This document shows, one piece after another, positions 1 to 8,492 of a stretch of 11,308 nt of DNA. Each line of letters begins with the position of its first letter. Positions within the stretch are counted from its first letter, which is position 1. Below the pieces are notes generated by a model. It saw only the letters and a program-made list of their open reading frames with translations, was not told the origin of the DNA and searched no databases. Source of the DNA: Deltaproteobacteria bacterium. Its GTDB lineage: Bacteria; Desulfobacterota; Desulfobulbia; Desulfobulbales; VMSU01. The DNA is taken from the NCBI GenBank assembly GCA_021789795.1, contig JAJYJA010000071.1, forward strand, positions 1 through 11,308, given 5' to 3'. Position numbers and translations under genes: made by a program.

Positions 1-53
1 CGGCGGCCCCTGGCGCTTACCGCCTCGGGCCGCCGAATTACCTCCCCTCTGCC

Positions 54-60
54 AAAGGTG
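54..60 (+). promoter_or_regulatory. Shine-Dalgarno of the NHL lipoprotein gene
   Basis: AAAGGTG lies 5 nt before the ATG at 66. The frame is open upstream of this ATG to the window edge, so the site, together with the signal peptide that directly follows the ATG, decides the start. Confidence 0.55.
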
Positions 61-65
61 ATCAT

Positions 66-1136
66 ATGGGCCACTCCCAAAAACAGCGACCCCCAACCCG
101 GCGCTTAAAGGCCGCCCGCTGGCTGTTGGCCACGGCCCTGCTGACCCTTACCGCCTGCGCCCCCAGCAAGTGGAACGCCAACCTCGGGGCCCCGGCCAAG
201 CTCACCTGGCCTCCGGCCCCCAACCCCACCCGGATCGAATACCTGGGCTCGCTGCACCGCTTCACCCCCGAGGGCAAGTCGCTGCGCACCATCATCTTCG
301 GCCATGACCGGGCGGGGACGATCATCAAGCCGGTGGCAATCTGCATGGGCGACGACGGCCGGATGGCCATCGTGGACGCCGAGAAACGGGGGGTGCATCT
401 CTTCATCCCCAATCAGCAGCGGTACATGCTCCTGACCCGGGCGGGCGACGAATCGTTCAAGTCCCCGGTCAGCGCCATCTTCGACGCCAACTTGAACCTG
501 GCCATCAGCGACTCGACCCGGGCCAAGGTCTTTCTGTTCGACAGCGACGGCAAGTTTGTCAAGGAAATCAGCCCCCCGCCGCAACTCGCCTTTGTCCGGC
601 CCACCGGCCTGGCCTACCAGGAGATGGACAACCGCCTCTACGTGGTGGACAGCAAGGCCAACCTGGTCAATATCTTCTCCGGCCAGGGCCAGTACCTGAC
701 CAGTTTCGGCAAACGGGGCATGGGCAAGGGCGATCTGAACATCCCCACCCATATCGCGGCGGGCCCAGACGGCAAGATCTACGTCAACGACGCCATGAAT
801 TTCCGGGTGCAGATCTTCAACGCCCAGGGCGAATACAGTACCGGCTTCGGCCACCACGGCGACGGCTCGGGCGACTTCGCCATGCCCAAGGGAATCGCGG
901 TGGACAGAAGCGGGGTGATCTACGTGGCCGAGACCCTGTTCGACGCGGTGCAGCTCTTCTCACAGCAGGGCCATTACCTGCTCACCCTGGGCTCGCAAGG
1001 ACGTGATCCGGGCGAGTTCTGGATGCCTTCCGGCCTGTTCATCGACCGGGAGAACAAGCTCTACGTCTGCGACACCTTCAATCAACGGATTCAGGTTTTC
1101 CAACTCTACGGCCCCGAGGGAGGAGGACGTCCATGA
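66..1136 (+). CDS. NHL-repeat six-bladed beta-propeller lipoprotein
   Basis: This is a predicted lipoprotein of 356 residues. A basic N-terminus and hydrophobic stretch (about 14-30) end in a lipobox LTAC with Cys31 as the lipidation site. The mature part starts with a Pro-rich segment (about 48-53), then 'RIEYLGSL'. Six NHL-type repeats follow at about 89-117, 134-161, 178-207, 227-254, 273-300 and 320-347, each with a P-x-G/A-I/L start, a 'lYV-D' core and a 'VQ-F' end. That is the number needed for one closed six-bladed propeller. NHL propellers are binding scaffolds and no catalytic site is visible. The stop overlaps the start of the cytochrome gene by 4 nt (ATGA), so the two are probably translationally coupled. 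Propeller proteins often accompany multiheme cytochromes in Geobacter-like bacteria. A role in docking, secreting or assembling the cytochrome is inferred. Whether it sits in the inner or outer membrane is not settled; residue 32 is Ala, not Asp. Confidence 0.88.
   Translation: MGHSQKQRPPTRRLKAARWLLATALLTLTACAPSKWNANLGAPAKLTWPPAPNPTRIEYLGSLHRFTPEGKSLRTIIFGHDRAGTIIKPVAICMGDDGRMAIVDAEKRGVHLFIPNQQRYMLLTRAGDESFKSPVSAIFDANLNLAISDSTRAKVFLFDSDGKFVKEISPPPQLAFVRPTGLAYQEMDNRLYVVDSKANLVNIFSGQGQYLTSFGKRGMGKGDLNIPTHIAAGPDGKIYVNDAMNFRVQIFNAQGEYSTGFGHHGDGSGDFAMPKGIAVDRSGVIYVAETLFDAVQLFSQQGHYLLTLGSQGRDPGEFWMPSGLFIDRENKLYVCDTFNQRIQVFQLYGPEGGGRP
1121..1127 (+). promoter_or_regulatory. Shine-Dalgarno of the multiheme cytochrome gene
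   Basis: AGGAGGA sits 5 nt before the ATG at 1133, inside the end of the lipoprotein gene. It is a near-ideal site, so the cytochrome can be initiated independently as well as by the ATGA overlap. Confidence 0.6.
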
Positions 1137-2941
1137 AGCTAACCCGACTCATCTTTTTCGTCACCCTGGTCTGGTCGGCGCAGGCCTCAGCCGGCACCGG
1201 CACCCCTGGCATCCTCTCCTCGAAGCACAACCTCTCCTCCTGGGGCCCCGGCGATGTCAAGGCCCTGACCGAAAGCCGGGTCTGCGTCTTCTGCCACACC
1301 CCCCACAACGCCACCCCCCAGACCCCGTTGTGGAACCGCAACATCCTGGCCGGCACCACCTACACCCTCTACAACAGCTCCACCCTGACCGTCAAACTGT
1401 CCCAGCCCACCGGCCCCTCCCGGCTCTGCTTGAGCTGTCACGACGGCACCATCGGCTTAGGCGACGTGCTCAGCGTCCCCGGCGGCATCGCCATGACCAA
1501 GGAGCTTACCGGCCGCTCCACCCTGCTCGGCACCGACCTGCGCAGCGACCACCCCTTCTCCTTCTCCTACAACGACGCCCTGATCTCCGATACCCAGATC
1601 AACCCCACCCCACCCAGCAACCTGCTGCTGGTCGAGCCGGGGAACATGGTGCACTGCACCACCTGTCATGACCCGCACGACAACTCCAACGGCCAGTTCC
1701 TGGCCATCAGCAACCGCTACTCCAAGCTGTGTACCAGTTGCCACAACGTCACCGGCTGGGCCCTATCCACCCACGCCACCTCCAGCGCCACCTGGAACGG
1801 GGCCAACCCCGCCTTGAACCCCTGGCCGTGGAACACCAAGGTCGATGTCACCAACCAGCAGAACACCGTGGCCGAGAACGGCTGCAACAACTGCCACGTC
1901 GATCATAACGCCGGCGGCCCCCAGCGGCTGATGCGCTACTTGAAGGAGGAGGACAACTGCCTCCTAAACTGCCATAACGGCCAGGTCGGCACCACCAACA
2001 TCGCCGCCGACTTCCAGAAGACCTCCCGCCACCACCTGGAGATGGCCACCATCGGCGACGCCTCCGGCCACGCCCACGACCCCAAGGAAGACCCGACCAA
2101 GGTGGTGGGACACGTGGAGTGCCAGGACTGCCACAACCCCCACAGCGTCAACAACAGCGTCACCGCCCAGGCGCCCTTCGTCCAGAGCCGGGAGATGAAC
2201 GTCTCGGGGGTTGACCCCACCGGGGCGGGGGTGCCCGCGGTGCAGTTCGAGTACGAGATCTGCTTCAAGTGCCACGGCGACAACGATGTCGGCACCCCCA
2301 CCATCAACCGGGTGATCAACAACATCAACAAACGCCTGGCCTTCGATCCCAGCAACCCGCTCCTCACCCCCTCCTTCCACCCCATCGAGGCGGCGGGCAG
2401 GAACAGCAACGTGCCCAGCATCCCCAGCCGCTTCATCACCACCTTGAGCGTCACCAGCATCATCTACTGCACCGACTGCCACGACAGCGACCAGAGCACC
2501 AAGATCGGCGGCCCCGGCCCCAACGGCCCCCACGGCTCGCTGTATCCGCCCATCCTCAGGCAGCAGTACTCACTCACCGGCGGGGTGCCTGAGAGCCTGA
2601 CCACCTACGCCCTGTGCTACCAGTGCCACGACCGCGACAACCTCCTTTCCGACGCCTCGTTTCAGAAACGGACCGCCAGCGGCCTGGGCGGACACAGCCA
2701 CCACCTGGCGGACGGCGGCGGCACCTCCTGCACCGCCTGCCACGACCCGCACGGCATCTACGACAACCAGCACGTCACCGGCGACCACACCCACCTGATC
2801 AACTTCGACACCTCGGTGGTCACCCCGGCGCCAGGCCAGACCTACCCCTTCTTCACCGACAAGGGCACCTTCTCCGGCTCCTGCACCCTGGTCTGCCACG
2901 GCGTCACCCATGACGGCAGCGCCCAATACACCTACCCCTAA
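1133..2941 (+). CDS. Secreted multiheme c-type cytochrome, 12 haem motifs (doubled-CXXCH family)
   Basis: The 602-residue protein has a Sec signal peptide cleaved after about residue 20 (A-S-A then GTG). Ten CXXCH motifs start at C51, C99, C175, C200, C251, C330, C377, C446, C495 and C533, and two CX3CH motifs at C276 and C584. Several are followed by PH or DH (CHTPH, CHDPH, CHNPH, CHVDH), the signature of the doubled-CXXCH family, where the extra His can ligate a neighbouring haem. The motifs fall into six pairs, and the two CX3CH motifs close pairs three and six. The predicted product is a periplasmic or extracellular electron-transfer protein with up to 12 haems c. There is no lipobox, no C-terminal membrane anchor and no recognisable catalytic domain. 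It is coupled to the NHL lipoprotein upstream, and a methyltransferase starts 12 nt after its stop. It is not confidently assignable to a named Omc protein. Its electron partner (metal, cell or electrode) cannot be told from sequence. Confidence 0.92.
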   Translation: MKLTRLIFFVTLVWSAQASAGTGTPGILSSKHNLSSWGPGDVKALTESRVCVFCHTPHNATPQTPLWNRNILAGTTYTLYNSSTLTVKLSQPTGPSRLCLSCHDGTIGLGDVLSVPGGIAMTKELTGRSTLLGTDLRSDHPFSFSYNDALISDTQINPTPPSNLLLVEPGNMVHCTTCHDPHDNSNGQFLAISNRYSKLCTSCHNVTGWALSTHATSSATWNGANPALNPWPWNTKVDVTNQQNTVAENGCNNCHVDHNAGGPQRLMRYLKEEDNCLLNCHNGQVGTTNIAADFQKTSRHHLEMATIGDASGHAHDPKEDPTKVVGHVECQDCHNPHSVNNSVTAQAPFVQSREMNVSGVDPTGAGVPAVQFEYEICFKCHGDNDVGTPTINRVINNINKRLAFDPSNPLLTPSFHPIEAAGRNSNVPSIPSRFITTLSVTSIIYCTDCHDSDQSTKIGGPGPNGPHGSLYPPILRQQYSLTGGVPESLTTYALCYQCHDRDNLLSDASFQKRTASGLGGHSHHLADGGGTSCTACHDPHGIYDNQHVTGDHTHLINFDTSVVTPAPGQTYPFFTDKGTFSGSCTLVCHGVTHDGSAQYTYP

Positions 2942-2953
2942 TCCGGGACGGCA

Positions 2954-3709
2954 ATGGACCTACGAGAGGGGCGCCCGGCCGCCGTTGACCGCCATCCCTG
3001 GGAATTGGCCAGGGTGGCGGCCTTGCGGCGGATCGCGGCCCGCTACCGTCTGCTCAACGGGCCCGACCTGCGGGTGCTGGACATCGGCTGCGGAGACGGC
3101 TTCCTGATCGACGCCCTGACCGAGGAGGCCGGGGCGACGGTGGACGCCATCGATTCCAACCTGACCCCGGAGCGACGGGCGGAGCTCGCCGCCCTGCATC
3201 CCCGCCTCTCCTTCCACGCCGGCTACCAGGAGGTGGCCGGACGCCGGTATCACCTGCTCACCCTGTTCGATGTCCTGGAACACCTCGCCGACGACCACGC
3301 CTTTCTCCAGGAGACCATGGCCGGTTTCGCCCGCCCCGGTGGGCTCTTGTTCTGCACCGTGCCCGCCTTCCCGGCGCTATTCTGTGGCCACGACGTCTTC
3401 CTCCGACACCACCGGCGCTACCACCGGCCCGGACTGCGCCGGCTGCTGGCCCAAGCCGGACTAAGGGAACTGGGCTCCGGCTACCTGTTCGGCTCGCTGC
3501 TGCCCTGCCGGGCCCTGGAGACCCTGCGGGAGAGGCTGTTGGGCGCCAGCCACGCCCCGGCCGGCCTGGGCGCCTGGCGGCATGGGCCCCATCTTTCCCA
3601 AGTGATTAAGCGGCTCTTGGAATACGACAATCGTCTCCTCCTGGCCTTAAACGGCCTGGGGATCAACCTACCCGGACTGACGGTGTGGGCCGTATGCCAG
3701 ATACCCTGA
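2954..3709 (+). CDS. Class I SAM-dependent methyltransferase (type 11/UbiG-like)
   Basis: This is a soluble protein of 251 residues with a Rossmann-type methyltransferase core. Motif I, the SAM-binding glycine loop VLDIGCGDG, is at 41-49. An acidic residue ends beta-2 (VDAID, 63-67), 'FDVLEHLADD' (motif IV region) is at 105-114, and 'FARPGGLLF' (post-motif) at 125-133. The stretch after it (HDVFLRHHRRYHRPGLRRLLAQAGL, about 146-170) resembles methyltransferases that sit beside glycosyltransferases in cell-envelope and polysaccharide loci. The substrate is unknown. The start 12 nt after the cytochrome stop has only a weak purine-rich site (GGGACGG), so expression probably depends on read-through from upstream. 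The 3' end overlaps the glycosyltransferase gene. I infer a shared role with that enzyme in modifying a lipid-linked sugar or surface glycan. A role in modifying the cytochrome is possible only by position. Confidence 0.85.
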   Translation: MDLREGRPAAVDRHPWELARVAALRRIAARYRLLNGPDLRVLDIGCGDGFLIDALTEEAGATVDAIDSNLTPERRAELAALHPRLSFHAGYQEVAGRRYHLLTLFDVLEHLADDHAFLQETMAGFARPGGLLFCTVPAFPALFCGHDVFLRHHRRYHRPGLRRLLAQAGLRELGSGYLFGSLLPCRALETLRERLLGASHAPAGLGAWRHGPHLSQVIKRLLEYDNRLLLALNGLGINLPGLTVWAVCQIP

Positions 3710-4482
3710 TCGTCATCCCCTGCTTCAACGAGGCGGATAGGCTGCCCGGCGACGAGCTGCTGAAGTTCGCCCGGCAACACCGGGGGCTAGGCTTCATCCT
3801 GGTCAACGACGGCAGTACCGACGCCACCGGCGAGCAACTAGACGCCCTGCACGACCAGCTCCCCCAGCGGTTCACGGCCCTGCACCTGCCCGAAAATCTA
3901 GGCAAGGCCGGGGCGGTGCGGGCCGGCTTCCTGGCCGCCTTCGCCCAGGGCTGCCAGGCGGTCGGCTTTTGGGACGCCGACCTGGCCACCCCGCTCGCCG
4001 AGATCAACCACTTCCTGACGATGCTCGCTCAGTCGCGCTGCCAGATGGTTCTGGGCGCCAGGGTCAGGCTCCTGGGCCGCCGGATAGAACGGCTGGCGGC
4101 CCGCCACTACCTGGGCCGCATCTTCGCCACCCTGGCCAGCTTCGTCCTGGGCCTAACCATCTACGACACCCAGTGCGGGGCCAAGCTCTTCGCCAACACC
4201 CCGACCCTGCGGCGGGTCTTCGCCCGGCCCTTCACGGTCAACTGGATCTTCGACGTGGAGCTCATGGCCCGCTTCATCCTGATCGCCAGACAAGAGACTG
4301 GCGGGCGCCTGGAGGAAATCGCCTGCGAACGGCCCCTGGAACAGTGGCTGGACGTGCCGGGATCAAAGCTCAAGGCGGCGGACTTCCTGCGGGCGATCTA
4401 CGAACTGGCCCAGATCTGGGCCTTGCTGCACGGCCCCGGCCGCCAGCGGTACTACCAACAGTTGACCGAGAAGACCAAGTAG
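3694..4482 (+). CDS. Family 2 glycosyltransferase, dolichol-phosphate-glucose/mannose synthase-like
   Basis: The 262-residue protein has a GT-A fold. The N-terminal 'LIVIPCFNEADRLP' is at 5-18, the nucleotide-binding 'VNDGSTDAT' at 37-45, 'LPENLGKAGAVRAGF' at 65-79 and the metal-binding DxD as DAD at 94-96. A 'YDTQCGAKLF' segment (157-166) and 'FDVELMAR' (186-193) are typical of polyprenyl-phosphate sugar synthases. It likely moves a hexose from a nucleotide sugar to a polyprenyl phosphate at the cytoplasmic face of the inner membrane. No C-terminal membrane helices are present, unlike the GtrB/ArnC subgroup. The ATG at 3694 is chosen over an in-frame GTG at 3685 because the conserved first beta strand follows it directly. 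Neither start has a clear Shine-Dalgarno. The start lies 16 nt inside the methyltransferase gene, so coupling is likely. The donor sugar is not predictable. Confidence 0.87.
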   Translation: MPDTLIVIPCFNEADRLPGDELLKFARQHRGLGFILVNDGSTDATGEQLDALHDQLPQRFTALHLPENLGKAGAVRAGFLAAFAQGCQAVGFWDADLATPLAEINHFLTMLAQSRCQMVLGARVRLLGRRIERLAARHYLGRIFATLASFVLGLTIYDTQCGAKLFANTPTLRRVFARPFTVNWIFDVELMARFILIARQETGGRLEEIACERPLEQWLDVPGSKLKAADFLRAIYELAQIWALLHGPGRQRYYQQLTEKTK

Positions 4483-4594
4483 AGCTCCCCGCCCAGCGCC
4501 CGGCCCGCCGACAGCGTACTTCTACCTATTTTTCCCTTGACCTGCCTAAGCGGCGTTGTTAAGAAGAAAAAATCCTGGGGCCTGGCCGCCAAGA

Positions 4595-4607
4595 TTGATG
4601 ATCTCGC
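4595..4607 (+). promoter_or_regulatory. Candidate shared element in the acs leader (13 nt)
   Basis: TTGATGATCTCGC lies 70 nt before the acs start. The same 13 nt are restored in the gap upstream of the response regulator when the miniature element there is removed and its 8-bp duplication collapsed (8323-8332 joined to 8493-8495). Both copies are intergenic. It contains GAT-G-ATC symmetry. A role as a binding site shared by acs and the regulator is inference, and chance is not excluded. Confidence 0.25.
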
Positions 4608-4666
4608 AACGTGACCATAACCATATCCGGCCCCGCAAAGCCGGTCAATTCACCGAAATGAGAGTC

Positions 4667-4674
4667 AAGGAGGG
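4667..4674 (+). promoter_or_regulatory. Shine-Dalgarno of acs
   Basis: AAGGAGGG is a near-perfect anti-16S match, with 4 nt between the AGGAGG core and the ATG at 4678. It is among the strongest sites in the window and fits a highly expressed enzyme. Confidence 0.7.
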
Positions 4675-4677
4675 TCT

Positions 4678-6675
<1,998 letters not shown>

Positions 6676-6692
6676 TCATCCCTCATCCGCCA

Positions 6693-6740
6693 GACAAAAA
6701 AAGGGTGAGACCGCTTAAACGGCCTCACCCTTTTTTTGTC
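6693..6740. terminator. Bidirectional rho-independent terminator between acs and the regulator
   Basis: Arms at 6693-6713 and 6720-6740 pair with one A-C mismatch around a 6-nt loop (CTTAAA). The GC-rich core (GGGTGAG/CTCACCC plus CCG/CGG) is flanked by seven A on the left and seven T on the right, so a U tract follows the stem in transcripts from either strand. It lies 17 nt after the acs stop and 61 nt beyond the stop of the convergent regulator gene. Confidence 0.92.
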
Positions 6741-6801
6741 GTCCGTCCGGCTCGCCTTAACCTTAACCCGGCAACCGGTCAGAAAAGGCGTCCAGCCTTG
6801 C

Positions 6802-8256
6802 TCACTCCTCTTCGTCGCCGACGTTGATCTGCATCTTTTTCAAGCGGTAGCGCAGGGCGTCACGGGAGATGTTTAGCAGGTTCGCGGCCTTGCGCTGGTT
6901 ACCGTTGGTCTTCTCCAAGGCCCGGCGGATGAAGCGCTCCTCCATCGCCTCCAGGGACAGGTCGTCGGGCAGGGACGCCTCGATCTCCGCCGGGACCGCC
7001 TGGGGGGCTGACATCATGGCCAAGGACACCGCCGAAGTCAAAGGCGGCGGCTGGCCCAGCGAGGCGAGCGGCGGGTCGAGATTTTCGTTGATCTCCGCAG
7101 CGGTGATCTCGTCCCCGTCGGAGAGCACCACCAGCTTCTCCACCAGGTTCTTGAGCTGCCGGACGTTACCCGGCCAGGGGTAGGTCATGAGCACCGCCAT
7201 CCCCTCCGGGCTCACGGTCTTGGCCTCGACGCCGTACTTCTTGCAGAAAATCCCCAACAGGCTGTTGGTCAGCCCCGGGATGTCCTCGGAGCGCTCGCGC
7301 AGGGCCGGGACCTCGATGGTGGCGATGTTTAGGCGGTAGAAAAGGTCGAGGCGGAATTTTTTCTCCTGCACCTCGTGCTTTAAGTCCCGGTTGGTGGCGG
7401 CCAGGATGCGGATGTCCACCGGGGTGTCCTCCAGGGCGCCGATGCGCCGGAAGCAGCGCTCCTCCAGGAGCTTCAGCACCTTGGTCTGGAACTGGTAGGG
7501 CATGTCGCCCAACTCGTCGAGCAGCACCGTGCCCCCCGCCGCCACCTCGATTAAACCCTTCTTGGCGGCCTTGGCGTCGGTGAAGGCCCCCTTCTCGTAG
7601 CCGAACAGCTCGCTCTCGATCAGGTGATCGGGGATGTTCGAGCAACCGATCTGGACGTAGGGGGCCTCGCGGCGGGCGCTCATCTCGTGGATCTTCTGAC
7701 AGAGGAAGTTCTTGCCGGTGCCCGATTCGCCCAGGATGAGGATGGTGAGATCGGACTTCAAGGCCAGCCGCCTCATGATCGCCACCACCTTCTTCATCTT
7801 TTCGCTGGCAAAGACGAGGTCGAGGTCGTCCGTCTCCGGTTCCGGCTCGCTGCTGTTGTCCAGTTCCTCGGAGATAGCCTCGAGCACCGATTTCAACTTG
7901 TCGAAATCGATCGGTTTTTCCAGGTAATCCCTGGCCCCCAGCTTCATGGCCTCCACCGCGGCGTGGATCTCGGTCTGGCCGCTGATCATGATCGAAACCA
8001 TCTTGGGCCTAGTCTTGCGGATGATGCCGAGCAGCTCCAGCCCGTCGATCGAGTCTTGCAGCTTGAGGTCCAGGAGGGCTATGTCCGGGTCGTGATCCTC
8101 GATCAGCTCCAGGGCCTTCTTGCCGGAACCCGCCGAGATGACCCCGTAGCCCTCCTGCTTGACGAACTTCTCCAGCCCGAAGCGGATCAGGGCCTCGTCG
8201 TCAACGATCAAGACCTTTTTTTCGCGGGGCGCGCTGGCGTCTTTCGTGGTGGCCAT
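6802..8256 (-). CDS. Sigma-54-dependent response regulator (NtrC family) with GAFTDA loop
   Basis: The 484-residue protein has the full NtrC layout. The receiver domain (about 13-128) has acidic pair D19/D20, phospho-acceptor D63 and K114. A short acidic linker (about 134-147) follows. The AAA+ domain (about 148-375) has Walker A GESGTGKN at 176-183, Walker B GGTVLLDELGD at 241-251, likely arginine fingers R302/R308 and sensor II in WPGNVRQL at 361-368. A long linker leads to a C-terminal Fis-type helix-turn-helix (about 452-474). It should bind an enhancer and remodel sigma-54 holoenzyme when phosphorylated. The loop that contacts sigma-54 reads GAFTDA (223-228) rather than GAFTGA. No histidine kinase is adjacent, so it is an orphan here. 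It is convergent with acs, which does not by itself show that it controls acs. The ATG at 8256 is followed after 12 residues by the receiver domain, and its Shine-Dalgarno is poor. Confidence 0.93.
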   Translation of the reverse strand: MATTKDASAPREKKVLIVDDEALIRFGLEKFVKQEGYGVISAGSGKKALELIEDHDPDIALLDLKLQDSIDGLELLGIIRKTRPKMVSIMISGQTEIHAAVEAMKLGARDYLEKPIDFDKLKSVLEAISEELDNSSEPEPETDDLDLVFASEKMKKVVAIMRRLALKSDLTILILGESGTGKNFLCQKIHEMSARREAPYVQIGCSNIPDHLIESELFGYEKGAFTDAKAAKKGLIEVAAGGTVLLDELGDMPYQFQTKVLKLLEERCFRRIGALEDTPVDIRILAATNRDLKHEVQEKKFRLDLFYRLNIATIEVPALRERSEDIPGLTNSLLGIFCKKYGVEAKTVSPEGMAVLMTYPWPGNVRQLKNLVEKLVVLSDGDEITAAEINENLDPPLASLGQPPPLTSAVSLAMMSAPQAVPAEIEASLPDDLSLEAMEERFIRRALEKTNGNQRKAANLLNISRDALRYRLKKMQINVGDEEE

Positions 8257-8284
8257 GGGACGACTTGCGTTGCCTTTAGTCAGG

Positions 8285-8301
8285 GCCGCCCTTGAGGCGG
8301 C
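8285..8301. repeat. Inverted repeat in the leader of the regulator gene
   Basis: GCCGCC-CTTGA-GGCGGC has perfect 6-bp arms and a 5-nt loop, 28 nt before the regulator's start codon. It could be an operator or a leader hairpin. No T tract follows it in the direction of the regulator, so it is not an evident terminator. Confidence 0.35.
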
Positions 8302-8324
8302 GTTCAGTAAGGACGGCTAATCTT

Positions 8325-8492
8325 GATGATCTGTAACTATCCAGCCGCACCCCATCTGCTTTGTCACCAGCCGGCTCACATACCGAAAGTATAGCTCGCC
8401 GGCGGTTTCGCGCATCTGGGGCGCGGCTGAATAGTTACGGCCCCCAGCCGGTGCCAATTCTGCGGCACTAAGCTGGATAGTTACGATGATCT
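8325..8492. mobile_element. MITE-like element with IS66-type ends and 8-bp target duplication
   Basis: The element spans 8333-8484 (152 bp). Its ends are perfect 13-bp inverted repeats: GTAACTATCCAGC at 8333-8345 and its complement at 8472-8484. They are flanked directly by identical 8-bp copies of GATGATCT at 8325-8332 and 8485-8492. Ends beginning GTAA and an 8-bp duplication are the known hallmarks of the IS66 family. The element has no transposase, so it is a non-autonomous miniature derivative. The interior is strongly self-complementary, with GCCGGC at 8370-8375 and 8398-8403, ATAC/GTAT around CGAAA at 8380-8392, and a second two-part stem at 8444-8476. A third, internal end copy lies at 8412-8438. 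The intact duplication suggests a fairly recent insertion. It sits about 75 bp upstream of the regulator start, where it could alter that gene's expression. Assignment to IS66 rests on end sequence and duplication length only. Confidence 0.82.
8412..8438. repeat. Internal third copy of the element's terminal repeat
   Basis: The complement of this segment matches the element's left end (8333-8359) at 23 of 27 positions, including GTAACTAT and CAGCCGC. It is better matched to the left end over this length than the true right end is, whose identity stops after 13 bp. No copy of GATGATCT follows it, so it is not the end used in the present insertion. Confidence 0.7.

Larger units (their letters stand above)
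4483..4677 (+). other. Intergenic leader before acs
   Basis: This 195-bp gap separates the four-gene run from acs and is visibly richer in A and T than the genes. It holds no convincing terminator for the upstream run. It contains a small hairpin (CCGGC at 4627-4631 pairing with GCCGG at 4640-4644), the sequence TTGATGATCTCGC at 4595-4607 (see separate entry) and the acs Shine-Dalgarno. The acs promoter is expected here but I could not fix its position. Confidence 0.5.

Noticed and set aside
1..61. Possible 3' end of an upstream gene stopping at TGA 59-61
   Set aside because: Only about 19 codons are visible, other frames are also open, and no motif supports one frame. It stays possible because the next start is 4 nt away.
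2910..3107. 65-codon plus-strand open frame across the cytochrome/methyltransferase junction
   Set aside because: It overlaps two well-supported genes in another frame and has no domain or ribosome site.
4537..4565. TTGACC, 17 nt, TAAGAA as an acs promoter
   Set aside because: The -35 is good but the -10 matches only three of six consensus bases, so it is too weak to report as a feature.
4583..4600. TGGC...TTGA as a sigma-54 promoter for acs
   Set aside because: The distance between the GG and the second element is off by one and the essential GC is GA, so it does not fit the -24/-12 consensus.
8370..8403. Promoter within the miniature element (TATACT on the minus strand)
   Set aside because: No acceptable -35 hexamer lies 16-18 nt upstream, and the sequence is explained by the element's hairpin symmetry.
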